A stretch of DNA of 64,000 nucleotides from Flavobacterium sp. Root935 (GCF_001429295.1 NZ_LMJL01000007.1:401-64400), one strand, 5' to 3'; counted from the first letter of the stretch, positions 35,148 through 43,751 are shown. Notes: generated by a model from the sequence alone, not told the origin. A program made the numbers and translations.

Positions 35148-36125
35148 TTATTTTCTCGTTTCATCACTAGCTGCACGATCTTCACCATAAGTATCGGTGC
35201 GATAATGCTCGTCATCTCCTTCAAGGATTTTAAGATAACTATTGTAACGTGACCAAGCGATTTCGTCTTTTTCTAAAGCTGCTTTTATCGCACAATGAGG
35301 TTCCTCTTTGTGTAAACAGTTGTTAAACTTACATTGGTCTTTCAGTTTGAAGAATTCTGGAAAATAACCGCTGATTTCAGATGGCTCCATATCGACAATT
35401 CCGAAACCTTTAATTCCTGGTGTGTCAATAATTCGAGCATCAAAAGATAAATCATACATTTCGGCAAAAGTAGTCGTATGCTGTCCTTGTTTGCTTTGTT
35501 CTGAAATTACAGTAGTTTTTAAATGCAGGCTTGGTTCCATTGCATTGACCAAAGTTGATTTTCCAACTCCAGAATGTCCGGAAAACATGCTTACTTTTCC
35601 AATCATCATTTCCTTTAACTGGTCAACGCCTTTATTTTCTGTTGATGAAATTCTAAGACATTTATATCCAATTTCGGTATAAATATGCTGCAAATACAAT
35701 TGATCGTCTAAAGTTTGCTCGTTGAGTGTATCAATTTTATTAAAAATCAGGATAGCTTCAATTCCGTATGCTTCTGCCGTAACCAAAAAACGATCTATAA
35801 AGCTCGTCGTTGTCGGCGGATTATCAATAGTAATCAATAAAAAAACCTGATCAATATTCGATGCTATAATATGAATCTGCTTAGATAAGTTAACTGATTT
35901 ACGAACGATATAATTTTTTCTTTCATGGATATTATAAATCGTTCCCGTAACAGCATCTGAAGTTTCTTCTAATTCGTAATCGACAATATCGCCTACAGCA
36001 ATTGGGTTGGTACTTTTGATACCTTTCATTCTGAATTTCCCTTTCATACGGCATTCTATAAAATCGCCTTTTTCAGATTTTACGGTATACCAGCTTCCTG
36101 TAGATTTATATACGATTCCTGTCAT
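35148..36125 (-). CDS. rsgA: Ribosome small-subunit biogenesis GTPase
   Basis: This 325-residue protein is a circularly permuted GTPase acting late in 30S maturation. It has an N-terminal OB-fold (about 1-70), then the G4 motif NKID (129-132) before the G1 motif GHSGVGKS (183-190), and G3 DTPG (234-237). The C-terminal zinc finger is C265, C270, H272 and C278. All key residues are present. A promoter lies about 68 bases upstream of the ATG, so it need not depend on the aromatic operon. Confidence 0.95.
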   Translation of the reverse strand: MTGIVYKSTGSWYTVKSEKGDFIECRMKGKFRMKGIKSTNPIAVGDIVDYELEETSDAVTGTIYNIHERKNYIVRKSVNLSKQIHIIASNIDQVFLLITIDNPPTTTSFIDRFLVTAEAYGIEAILIFNKIDTLNEQTLDDQLYLQHIYTEIGYKCLRISSTENKGVDQLKEMMIGKVSMFSGHSGVGKSTLVNAMEPSLHLKTTVISEQSKQGQHTTTFAEMYDLSFDARIIDTPGIKGFGIVDMEPSEISGYFPEFFKLKDQCKFNNCLHKEEPHCAIKAALEKDEIAWSRYNSYLKILEGDDEHYRTDTYGEDRAASDETRK

Positions 36126-36440
36126 TCTTTAATTTTAGATTGTTGTCCCGAAACTTCGGGATTAGATTTCAGATTTGAAAACTAAATCCCTGCAAAGATA
36201 AATGAATAATTTTAAACATAGCCCAAGGTTTCAACCTTCTGAATTGATTGAGATAAACGTTCCGCCATTAAGATTCAAACGTTGGTTGATATAATCTAAA
36301 AACAAAAATCCCCAAAACTTCTTTCAAAGTAATGGAGATTTTAAAAAACAATCTATCTTCAATTAATGTTATAAGAAAATTTAGGGATCTTGTTTTCAAA
36401 AACTAAAATTAACTTATATCACTTATATGGTTCAGCAAAA
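36126..36440. other. Intergenic stretch between rsgA and the DAHP synthase gene
   Basis: These 315 bases hold no gene. They contain a small TCCCGAAACTTCGGGA hairpin (36148-36163), the rsgA promoter, a GCCCAAGGTTTCAACCTT word (36221-36238) related to the one at 43861-43880, and a copy of the ACTTATATGGTTC repeat word near 36424-36435. Confidence 0.6.
36193..36226 (-). promoter_or_regulatory. Promoter for rsgA
   Basis: On the minus strand TTG (36226-36224), 23 bases, then TATCTTTG (36200-36193). It is 68 bases upstream of the rsgA start. Confidence 0.62.
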
Positions 36441-37523
36441 TTATGCGTTGAAAATTTTCTCTTGATGACCAATACTTTCCTGGTGAATCGCTTTGAACAT
36501 TCTCAAAACAAACTCTTCAGTTAGACCTTTTTTCTCACCTTCTAAAATCATTTTTCCTAAAATTTCGTTCCAACGGTTATTTTGTAGAATCGCTACGTTT
36601 GCATCTTTTTTCACCTGACCAATTTCGTCAGCCACTTTCATACGTTTTCCTAATAATTCCAATAAGTTAGCATCCAAAACATCGATGTTAGCTCTTAGTT
36701 TAGTCATTTTTGAACTGTACTCATCTGTAGTATCATCCGTTTTTCTGATTGTCAAATCTTTAATGATTTGTTTCAAAGCGTCTGGAGTAACTTGTTGCGC
36801 AGCATCAGACCAAGCGTTGTCCGGATCGTAGTGTGTTTCGATAATCATACCGTCGTAGTTCAAATCTAAAGCCTCTTGCGTTACTTCGAAAATCATTTTA
36901 CGATCTCCTGTAATGTGAGATGGATCAATGATCAATGGTAGATCAGGGAATTTATTTTGCAATTCGATAGCAATCTGCCATTCTGGAATATTTCTGTATT
37001 TTGTTTTTTCGTAAGTAGAAAAACCTCTGTGGATAACTCCTAATTTCTCAATTCCAGCCATATGTAAACGCTCAACACCACCTAACCATAAAGCTAAATC
37101 TGGGTTTACAGGGTTTTTAACTAAAACGATTTTATCTGTTCCTTTTAAAGTATCAGCAATTTCCTGAACTGCGAAAGGATTTGCAGTTGTACGGGCCCCA
37201 ACCCATAAAACGTCGATATCGTGTTCTAAAGCTAGTTTACAGTGTGCTGCAGTCGCAACTTCAGTACCCATTAATAAACCAGTTTCGGCTTTTGCTTTTT
37301 GTAACCATTTCAAACCAATTTCTCCAACACCTTCAAAGCCTCCCGGACGCGTTCTTGGTTTCCAGATTCCAGCTCTGAATACACTAACTTTTGAATCTTT
37401 TAATTCGTGAGCAATTTTCAAAACCTGATCTTCAGTTTCTGCACTACAAGGTCCAGCTATCACAAGTGGGTGATTTAAATTGAAATCTTCTAACCACTTT
37501 CTCATTTCTTTCTTATTTTCCAT
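36441..37523 (-). CDS. Bifunctional DAHP synthase / chorismate mutase (type II)
   Basis: This 360-residue fusion has an N-terminal 3-deoxy-7-phosphoheptulonate synthase domain (about 1-260; HPLVIAGPCSAET, FRAGIWKPRTRPGGFEG, PLIIDPSHITG). The C-terminal AroQ chorismate mutase is all-helical (about 268-355; LRANIDVLDANLLELLGKRM, VADEIGQVKK). It catalyses both the first shikimate step and the conversion of chorismate to prephenate. It is the last gene of the pheA-aminotransferase-tyrA cluster, 12 bases after tyrA. The fused mutase supplies prephenate to both neighbouring branch enzymes. Confidence 0.94.
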   Translation of the reverse strand: MENKKEMRKWLEDFNLNHPLVIAGPCSAETEDQVLKIAHELKDSKVSVFRAGIWKPRTRPGGFEGVGEIGLKWLQKAKAETGLLMGTEVATAAHCKLALEHDIDVLWVGARTTANPFAVQEIADTLKGTDKIVLVKNPVNPDLALWLGGVERLHMAGIEKLGVIHRGFSTYEKTKYRNIPEWQIAIELQNKFPDLPLIIDPSHITGDRKMIFEVTQEALDLNYDGMIIETHYDPDNAWSDAAQQVTPDALKQIIKDLTIRKTDDTTDEYSSKMTKLRANIDVLDANLLELLGKRMKVADEIGQVKKDANVAILQNNRWNEILGKMILEGEKKGLTEEFVLRMFKAIHQESIGHQEKIFNA

Positions 37524-37535
37524 CTTAATTCTAAT

Positions 37536-38396
37536 TTACTTTTTAGTTGTTGTTAATCCGTTTAGTATTTCTTTTATTTTATTTGTGCTTTCCATTTCTT
37601 CAAAAATGGCGTTGTAATTTTCATCTTTCAACAAATCCCTAAACCGACTGAGATTTGAAATATATTCTTCTAATGTTTCCAGAACGTGTTCTTTGTTCTG
37701 CTTAAAAATCGGCGTCCACATTGCCGGCGAACTTTTTGCCAAACGAACCGTGCTTTCAAATCCACTTCCCGCCATATCAAAAATATCCTGTTCGTCTTTT
37801 TCTTTATTCATTACCGTTTTCCCAAGCATAAACGAACTAATATGTGACAAATGCGAAACGTAAGCAATGTGTTTGTCATGCGAAGTCGGATCCATATATC
37901 GAATCCTCATTCCGATTTCGCTGAAAAGCTTTAATGCTTTTTCCTGCAATTTAAAAGTGGTTTTTTCCACTTCGCAGATAATATTTGTTTTTCCTTTAAA
38001 CAAACCTCTTATCGCTGCCGAAGGTCCCGAAAACTCCGTTCCTGCTATCGGATGTGTAGCGATAAAATTTCTTCTTTTTGGATGATTGGCTACTGCTTCA
38101 CAAATTGGCTTTTTCGTTGAACCTACTTCAAAAACAATCGTTTTATCTCCAACCGAATCCAGAACTTTAGGCAAAACTGTCAGCGCCACATCAACCGGAA
38201 CCGAAACAATTACAAAATCGGCTTCAGCCAAATCTTCGAAACTTCCTGCTTCGTCGATAACTCCTAAATCAATTGCTTCCTGCAAATGTTTTTCGTTATT
38301 ATCAATTCCAAAAATTGTCGAATCAGGATGTTGGTCTTTGATGTCCAGCACCATCGATCCGCCTATTAACCCTATTCCTATTACGTATACTTTCAT
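37536..38396 (-). CDS. tyrA: Prephenate dehydrogenase
   Basis: This 286-residue NAD-dependent enzyme converts prephenate to 4-hydroxyphenylpyruvate for tyrosine. The Rossmann motif VIGIGLIGGSMVLD is at residues 4-17. Also seen are FIATHPIAGTEFSGP with the prephenate-binding His, and the helical C-terminal domain (HIAYVSHLSHISSFML, GSGFESTVRLAKSSPAMW). There is no ACT domain, so direct tyrosine feedback is not evident. It is followed by the DAHP synthase gene after 12 bases. Confidence 0.94.
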   Translation of the reverse strand: MKVYVIGIGLIGGSMVLDIKDQHPDSTIFGIDNNEKHLQEAIDLGVIDEAGSFEDLAEADFVIVSVPVDVALTVLPKVLDSVGDKTIVFEVGSTKKPICEAVANHPKRRNFIATHPIAGTEFSGPSAAIRGLFKGKTNIICEVEKTTFKLQEKALKLFSEIGMRIRYMDPTSHDKHIAYVSHLSHISSFMLGKTVMNKEKDEQDIFDMAGSGFESTVRLAKSSPAMWTPIFKQNKEHVLETLEEYISNLSRFRDLLKDENYNAIFEEMESTNKIKEILNGLTTTKK

Positions 38397-38513
38397 ACTA
38401 TTTCTTTAAATTCCAAAATTTTAAATTCCAAATTCCAATTAAAAAGGCTTTTCCCGAAGCTTCGAGACGCTCAGCCTGAAAATCTAAAATCTAAAATCTG
38501 ATATCTACAATTA

Positions 38514-39659
38514 CTAAAATCGATCTATCGCTTCCTGTACTTTTTCCTCTTTCACACACAATGAGAATCTAATATATCCTTCACCATTGCTTCCGAAGAT
38601 TGTTCCCGGTGTAATGAAAATATGTTTCTCATATAATATTTCGTCAATGAACTTTTCTGATGATTCGATTCCTTCCGGAAGTTTTGCCCAAACAAATAAT
38701 CCAACTCCTTCTTTATACACTTCGCAGCCTAATTTTTCTGCTAGTTTTTCTGTTAATTCTCTTCGGCGTCTGTAGATTTTGTTTTGATCTTCAAACCACG
38801 ATTTATCACATTTTAAAGCCGCAATCGCACCTTTCTGAATTCCGTAGTACATTCCGCTGTCCATGTTGCTTTTTACTTTTAAGACAGCATCAATAATTTC
38901 AGGATTTCCTAAAACCATTCCAACTCTCCAGCCTGCCATGTTGAACGTTTTACTAAGTGAATTCAATTCTAAAGCCACATCTTTTGCACCTTCAACTTGC
39001 AATAAACTCATCGGGTTATCATTCAAAACAAAACTATACGGATTGTCGTTGATCAATAATATATTGTGTTTTTTAGCAAAAGCAACCAATTTTTCAAATA
39101 ACGCTAAACTTCCTCTCGCTCCAGTCGGCATGTGCGGATAACCCAGCCACATAATTTTTACTTTCTCCAGCTCTAATTTTTCTAAAGCTTCAAAATCCGG
39201 TTCCCAGCCATTTTCTTCTTTCAAATCATAATAAACAGGAACTGCCTGAACCAAATTGGTTACTGAAGTATAAGTTGGATAACCCGGATTCGGAATCAAA
39301 ACGTGATCGCCTTCATTTAAAAATGCTAACGAAATGTGCATAATTCCTTCTTTCGAACCCATCAGAGGTAAAATCTCATTATTAGGATTCACTTCAACAC
39401 CAAACTGATCTTTATAAAAATCTGCCATCGCCTGCCTCATTTCTGGTAATCCCTGATAGCTTTGATAACCATGCCCGTTTTCGTCTTGAATTGCTGCAGC
39501 GACTGCTTCAATTACTGCTTTTGACGGACTCAAATCAGGGCTTCCAATTCCCATATTGATGATCGATTTTCCTTCAGACTGCAATTGACGAACTTCTCTC
39601 AATTTTGATGAGAAGTAGTATTCTTCAACTGTATCTAATCGTTTTGCTGTTGTAATCAT
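38514..39659 (-). CDS. Class I/II pyridoxal-phosphate aminotransferase
   Basis: This 381-residue fold-type I aminotransferase has the PLP lysine in LNSLSKTFNMAGWRVG, the cofactor Asn/Tyr region ILLINDNPYSFV and the carboxylate-binding arginine in GYIRFSLC. It sits between pheA and tyrA, so it is probably the aromatic aminotransferase that turns phenylpyruvate and 4-hydroxyphenylpyruvate into Phe and Tyr. The sequence alone would also fit alanine- or LL-DAP-type enzymes. Confidence 0.9.
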   Translation of the reverse strand: MITTAKRLDTVEEYYFSSKLREVRQLQSEGKSIINMGIGSPDLSPSKAVIEAVAAAIQDENGHGYQSYQGLPEMRQAMADFYKDQFGVEVNPNNEILPLMGSKEGIMHISLAFLNEGDHVLIPNPGYPTYTSVTNLVQAVPVYYDLKEENGWEPDFEALEKLELEKVKIMWLGYPHMPTGARGSLALFEKLVAFAKKHNILLINDNPYSFVLNDNPMSLLQVEGAKDVALELNSLSKTFNMAGWRVGMVLGNPEIIDAVLKVKSNMDSGMYYGIQKGAIAALKCDKSWFEDQNKIYRRRRELTEKLAEKLGCEVYKEGVGLFVWAKLPEGIESSEKFIDEILYEKHIFITPGTIFGSNGEGYIRFSLCVKEEKVQEAIDRF

Positions 39660-39746
39660 TTCTATATTGCTTTAGGCCGTAAGCTCTAGGCTTTAGGCTC
39701 TTTTAAACTTTCTATTTTGGACTTTAAGACTTTCGACTTTCCAACT

Positions 39747-40586
39747 TTAAGACTGACTCAAAGGTTTTGTATTCTTGTATTCTCCCAGAACTTTTAAATA
39801 TTCTGCCATTATATTCAGTAATGCTTTTGCTTTTGCAAAGTCTTCATATTTCTCGAATGTTACGTCTACGAAAAATGAATATTTCCAAGGTGTTTCGATT
39901 TTTGGAAGTGACTGAATTTTTGTCAAATTCAGTTTGCAGTCGCTCATTACGTTTAAAACTGCTGCTAAACTTCCTCTTTTATGATCTAATTCAAATTTGA
40001 TTGAAGCTCTGTTGATTTCGTTTTCTGGCAAAAATGAATTTTGCTTTTTGATAATAACAAAACGAGTCATATTGTTTTTGATCGTTTGAATTTCAGGAGC
40101 AATGATTTCCAAATCATACATTTCAGAAGCTACTTTACTTCCTATTGCCGCAATTCCGGTTAATTGTTTTTCCTGAATTCTTCTTGCTGTTTCGGCAGTA
40201 TCTTTATCTTCAACCAATTTGATGTTTGGATATTGCTTTAAGAAATCCATGCATTGCAAAAGTGCCATTGGGTGCGAATGAACTTCTTTTATGTCTTCAA
40301 TTTTCTGACCTTTTAAAGTCATTAAATTTTGGTGGATGCTCAAATAATGCTCTCCAATAATGTGTAAATTATTCTTGTCAATCAAAGCATAATTCGGAAT
40401 AATTGGCCCTGCAATCGAATTTTCAATTGCCATAACTGCTTGCTCTGATTTTCCAGAAAGCAGACTGTCAATCAATTCTTCAAAAGACAAACATTCATCA
40501 ATTTCCACATTTTCAGAGAAATACTCTTTCACAACCTGATGATGAAAAGAACCTTTTATACCTTGTATTGCAATTTTCGTTGTCAT
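39747..40586 (-). CDS. pheA: Prephenate dehydratase
   Basis: This 279-residue enzyme converts prephenate to phenylpyruvate. The catalytic domain (about 1-185) shows QGIKGSFHHQ, AIENSIAGPI (53-62) and the conserved TRF (174-176). A C-terminal ACT domain (about 192-272; HKRGSLAAVLNVMSDCKLNLTKIQSLP) is the usual site of phenylalanine feedback inhibition. There is no chorismate mutase domain; that activity is fused to the DAHP synthase downstream. It is the first gene of the aromatic cluster. A Phe/Tyr-rich leader peptide and terminator precede it, so expression is probably controlled by attenuation as well as the enzyme by feedback. Confidence 0.95.
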   Translation of the reverse strand: MTTKIAIQGIKGSFHHQVVKEYFSENVEIDECLSFEELIDSLLSGKSEQAVMAIENSIAGPIIPNYALIDKNNLHIIGEHYLSIHQNLMTLKGQKIEDIKEVHSHPMALLQCMDFLKQYPNIKLVEDKDTAETARRIQEKQLTGIAAIGSKVASEMYDLEIIAPEIQTIKNNMTRFVIIKKQNSFLPENEINRASIKFELDHKRGSLAAVLNVMSDCKLNLTKIQSLPKIETPWKYSFFVDVTFEKYEDFAKAKALLNIMAEYLKVLGEYKNTKPLSQS

Positions 40587-40592
40587 ATATTC

Positions 40593-40620
40593 AAAAAAAA
40601 ATCCTGATTTGCATCAGGAT
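40593..40620 (-). terminator. Attenuator terminator in the pheA leader
   Basis: On the minus strand ATCCTGAT (40620-40613), loop TTGC/GCAA, ATCAGGAT (40608-40601), then eight T (40600-40593). The T-run ends seven bases before the pheA ATG at 40586, so this hairpin lies inside the pheA leader and would stop transcription before the gene. No gene lies upstream that would need such a terminator here; the next upstream gene ends at 41119. Confidence 0.88.
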
Positions 40621-40675
40621 TGTATATTAGTTTTATTTGTATTTTATATTTCTCAAATAACCATAGCACAATCCT
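40616..40675 (-). promoter_or_regulatory. Antiterminator pairing in the pheA leader
   Basis: On the minus strand AGGATTGT (40675-40668), within the last codons of the leader peptide, is perfectly complementary to ACAATCCT (40623-40616), which includes five bases of the terminator's left arm. Formation of this 8-bp stem would block the terminator. A competing local hairpin (CTTCT...AGAAG) can form between the leader Phe codons and the segment just before AGGATTGT, as in classical 1:2 versus 2:3 versus 3:4 attenuators. Confidence 0.7.
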
Positions 40676-40733
40676 TACTTCTACTAAAGAAGAAATAAAA
40701 AGAGTTGCTAAAATAAAAACGGTTATTAGACAT
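40653..40733 (-). CDS. Phe/Tyr-rich leader peptide of the pheA operon
   Basis: This 26-codon frame starts at the ATG at 40733 and ends with TGA at 40655-40653. Residues 5-16 read RFYFSNSFYFFF: six Phe and two Tyr, including three consecutive Phe (14-16). Such a run just before an antiterminator/terminator pair is the hallmark of a phenylalanine-sensing attenuator peptide. A ribosome waiting at Phe14-16 would leave AGGATTGT (codons 20-22) free to pair with the terminator. A ribosome at the stop codon, 13 bases beyond, would cover it. I know of no described example in this group, but I cannot search. Confidence 0.78.
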   Translation of the reverse strand: MSNNRFYFSNSFYFFFSRSKDCAMVI

Positions 40734-40833
40734 TTTGTTTGTGTTTTTCAATAAATTCTCTGCGAATGTATAAATTATTTTCACCGCACCAAAAAAAATA
40801 ATGCTTTTTATGAAACAAAAAAGGATTTCTTAA

Positions 40834-40841
40834 CAAATTTA
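40834..40841 (-). promoter_or_regulatory. Candidate -7 element for the pheA leader transcript
   Basis: TAAATTTG on the minus strand matches TAnnTTTG and lies about 100 bases upstream of the leader peptide ATG. No TTG is found at the expected distance, so this is tentative. The 532-base gap 40587-41118 is otherwise taken up by the attenuator, an octamer array and a palindromic element. Confidence 0.4.
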
Positions 40842-40895
40842 GGAGGTTTTGTAGGATAATATAAAAATATCGGCTTGAAATGAGATATTTACAAT

Positions 40896-40935
40896 TGAGG
40901 TTTTTAAGGTTCTGAGATTCTGAGTTGCTAAGGTT
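40896..40935. repeat. 8-bp degenerate tandem repeat
   Basis: From about 40906 the octamers GGTTCTGA, GATTCTGA, GTTGCTAA and GGTTCTAA follow each other, consensus RRNNCTRA with minor deviation. Same family as 18284, 43752 and 63661. Confidence 0.65.
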
Positions 40936-40998
40936 CTAAGGTTTTCCTTATTTAAATAGTATTTCGAAGATGATTTACCAGCAAAATTGGTTTGTTTT

Positions 40999-41109
40999 TC
41001 ATTTCGACGAAGGAGAAATCTCCGCAAGTAACTCCGTAATCAAAAGCGCCAATCTTTGTAGAGTTTCTAACGGAGATTTCTCTCCCGAAGCCTCGGGATC
41101 GAAATGACA
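40999..41109. repeat. Inverted-repeat element, TCATTTCGACGAAGGAG family (copy 3, diverged right arm)
   Basis: The left arm TCATTTCGACGAAGGAGAAA matches the other two copies. The right arm begins CGGAGATTTCTC and ends TCGAAATGACA as expected, but between them CTTCGT is replaced by TCCCGAAGCCTCGGGA, itself a near palindrome. This shows arms are exchanged or rewritten in blocks. It ends 10 bases before the stop of the DUF1501 gene. Confidence 0.78.
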
Positions 41110-41118
41110 AGATTGCGA

Positions 41119-42285
41119 TTATGTAAACAATCCCGAAACCGGCTTATTAGAAATCCCAATCTTGAAATAATCGAAATTCATTTTTTCTTTTAGTAAAGAA
41201 GCATAAACACTTCTAAAATCTATTTCGTGTATTAAATCGCCATTATCTAAGTCGGCTAAGTTTGGATTATTGCCTAAAATCGTTCCTTTATTATTTCCTC
41301 CTATGATAAACATTGGTGCTGCAGTTCCGTGATCCGTTCCGTTTCCGTTGTCTTTTACACGTCGCCCAAATTCTGAAAAAACTACAACTGTGACATTCTG
41401 TAATAACTGCGCTTCTTTTAGATCTGAATAAAAACTATATATGGAATCGTTTAAGTCCGTCAATTTTCGTTCGTGAATCGAAAGCTGATTATCATGCGTA
41501 TCAAATCCGTTAAGCGAAGTGTAATATACTTTTGAATTTAAATTTCCTTTTATCAATCGCGCAATCCATTCTAGGTTTTTAGATAATTCTGTTTTAGGAT
41601 AACTGATTTCTGTTTTCGATTTTGCTAACGCTTTCTGAATTTCATCTGATCCCTCGGTAACGGAATTAGCGATTTTTCGAACAAAATCTAAATGCGGATT
41701 TTTAGACAAAGTCACATTTTCTTCTTTAGATTTCACTTTAAATCGATCCGGATCTTTTACCGTGATAAAATTAGGCTCTACTCCTTTTAAAGCTAAATTA
41801 TCAATCGAATCTAAATTAATTCCCGCCGTTGCCTGATGTCCGTTACATTGCAGATCTAAAAATCTTCCCAACCAGCCTTCGTTTACATATTTATTAGAAT
41901 CGGTTGCTGTCTGCCAAATTTCCTGACTTCTAAAATGCGACCGAATAGGTTCTGGATATCCGACATTCTGAATTACAGTTAAATCTCCGTTTTGCTGCAT
42001 TTGAGCAAAATCTTTTAACGACGGATGAAAAGCCATTCCTCTATTCTTTCCCACAACGGCATCTTTATTTAATGCAATTTTTGTTCGCAATTCATAATAT
42101 AACGGATCTTCAAATGGAATAAAAGTATTCAAACCGTCGTTTCCGCCATTCAACTGCACAAAAACAATACACTGCTCGCCAATTACTAAATTTGACTGTG
42201 AACCAAAAGCGTGTAAAAAATCAGGAAGAACAAGCATCCCACCTGTAAATGTTCCTGTTAATGTTAGAAAATCTCTTCTGTTCAT
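41119..42285 (-). CDS. DUF1501 domain protein
   Basis: This 388-residue protein starts with a twin-arginine-like MNRRDFLTLTGTF leader and then the DUF1501 body, of alkaline-phosphatase superfamily type. Its segments are FVQLNGGNDGLNTFIPFEDP, PEPIRSHFRSQEIWQTA, SLNGFDTHDNQL, VVVFSEFGRRVKDNGN and GTDHGTAAPMFIIGG. It should be exported folded by Tat. It lies 12 bases downstream of its usual partner, a DUF1800 gene. The joint function is unknown; an exported hydrolase acting at the surface is inferred. Confidence 0.9.
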   Translation of the reverse strand: MNRRDFLTLTGTFTGGMLVLPDFLHAFGSQSNLVIGEQCIVFVQLNGGNDGLNTFIPFEDPLYYELRTKIALNKDAVVGKNRGMAFHPSLKDFAQMQQNGDLTVIQNVGYPEPIRSHFRSQEIWQTATDSNKYVNEGWLGRFLDLQCNGHQATAGINLDSIDNLALKGVEPNFITVKDPDRFKVKSKEENVTLSKNPHLDFVRKIANSVTEGSDEIQKALAKSKTEISYPKTELSKNLEWIARLIKGNLNSKVYYTSLNGFDTHDNQLSIHERKLTDLNDSIYSFYSDLKEAQLLQNVTVVVFSEFGRRVKDNGNGTDHGTAAPMFIIGGNNKGTILGNNPNLADLDNGDLIHEIDFRSVYASLLKEKMNFDYFKIGISNKPVSGLFT

Positions 42286-42297
42286 GATTCTTATTTT

Positions 42298-43695
42298 CTA
42301 GATTAATTGATATTCGGGCAATTTTGTGATGTAATTGAAAACTCTGACTACAGCAAAATCAGCATGAGGATCTTTTGGGTCGAAATCGTATTTCAAAAGA
42401 TTTTCCATGTCTTTTTGAGCCGAATTGCTGACAGAAAACAACAATCTATCTGACAATTCAGCAATAATGTTTTTATTATTTCCATTTGAATCAAAAACGA
42501 CTTTTACCGCAGTTTTTTCATATTCTGATTTTTCTTTTTCGACGCCGTTTACCATAGTTTTTAAAACCTTTCTGTTTAGGCTTTTACCACTGCATAATAA
42601 ATCGGATGTATTGTTTCTTTGGAGATAAATCTGCGAAGTCAGCCATGAATTTCCGCCATCCCAGCCTTTTACATTGATCTGATTATACAAATCCATTCCC
42701 TGCTGTTTTATAAATGCCATAATTGCGGCATCATCAACATTCTCAATCTGCAATTCATCGCAAAGCTGTAAAATATAGACCAACGGGTCTTTAATCTTAT
42801 TTCCCGAATTCTCTTTTTTAAATTCTTCTGTAAAAATCTTTGTCAGCAAAGGCTCGATTTCAAACTTTTGCTTCCGAAAATAATCTCCGTAATAAACTAC
42901 CAAATCTTCCGGCGGATTATCATAAATAAACCATTTCAGGATTTTTCTGGTAATGAGGTACGGAATGTTTTTCTGTTCGAAAATAATATCGACTAAGTCG
43001 TCTGCTTTCCAATTTCCGGTTTTCCCGAAATAGGTTTTATCACTATTATCTTCAATGTTTTTTCTGTAGACGGCGCCGTCATCACCAATATTCAAACCGG
43101 CCAAAGCTTTGGCGCCGTTTTTAATATCCTCTTCGGTGTAATTCCCAATTCCGATGGTAAATAATTCCAGCAATTCACGGCTTAAGTTTTCGTTGATTTT
43201 GCCTTTTTTATTATCGCCATTATCGAGATAGCGCACCATTGCATTCGATTTCAGAATCTGCTTGGTTAAATCTTTAAAGTTTCCAAAAGCATTTTCGCGT
43301 AAAATCATATTGTGCTGATAAATCCAGTAATTGATTTTTACTTTTTGAGAAGTGGAAACGAAATGATTGTGCCAAAAACAAACCATATTCTCGCGTAATG
43401 GAAATTCGTCATTACGCATTTTGGCAATCCACCACTTTTTAAGTGCGGCGGTTGCTTGATTTTCTTTTTTCTGAATTTCCTTTTTGGTTTCTGGATCTGA
43501 ATTTTTGACTAATTCCCGAACTTGCTTAAGCTCTAAAGTGGTTTTAGGCTGATCTTGCAGAAATGCTGGCATTTCTGTGTCAAACTTTGAATCGTAGGAA
43601 TGCTTTAGAAATTTTTCTAATCCGAGTTTTTCAATTGTTGAAGCTTGTTTTCCTGAAAAACCTAATCGAAGGGACCAAAGACTGCTTTTTTTCAT
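42298..43695 (-). CDS. DUF1800 domain protein
   Basis: This 465-residue, largely helical protein of the DUF1800 family has the typical segments MVCFWHNHFVSTSQKVK, NLSRELLELFTIGIGNYTEEDIKNGAKALAG and LVDIIFEQKNIPYLITRKILKWFIYD. DUF1800 and DUF1501 genes are nearly always neighbours, which implies a shared process; the biochemistry is not established. No signal peptide is obvious at the N-terminus (MKKSSLWSLRLGFSG). Confidence 0.9.
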   Translation of the reverse strand: MKKSSLWSLRLGFSGKQASTIEKLGLEKFLKHSYDSKFDTEMPAFLQDQPKTTLELKQVRELVKNSDPETKKEIQKKENQATAALKKWWIAKMRNDEFPLRENMVCFWHNHFVSTSQKVKINYWIYQHNMILRENAFGNFKDLTKQILKSNAMVRYLDNGDNKKGKINENLSRELLELFTIGIGNYTEEDIKNGAKALAGLNIGDDGAVYRKNIEDNSDKTYFGKTGNWKADDLVDIIFEQKNIPYLITRKILKWFIYDNPPEDLVVYYGDYFRKQKFEIEPLLTKIFTEEFKKENSGNKIKDPLVYILQLCDELQIENVDDAAIMAFIKQQGMDLYNQINVKGWDGGNSWLTSQIYLQRNNTSDLLCSGKSLNRKVLKTMVNGVEKEKSEYEKTAVKVVFDSNGNNKNIIAELSDRLLFSVSNSAQKDMENLLKYDFDPKDPHADFAVVRVFNYITKLPEYQLI

Positions 43696-43751
43696 CGTTC
43701 AGAAATTATTACAATAAGACTTGACTTTCTTTTAAAGGTTTAATTTTAAAA

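Noticed and set aside
40587..40740. T-box or amino-acid riboswitch in front of pheA
   Set aside because: No T-box sequence or specifier-loop fold is seen; the Phe-rich frame with a nested antiterminator explains the region better.
40839..41027. 62-codon minus-strand frame over the repeat element
   Set aside because: It is made of palindrome and octamer sequence and overlaps the candidate leader promoter; not protein-like.
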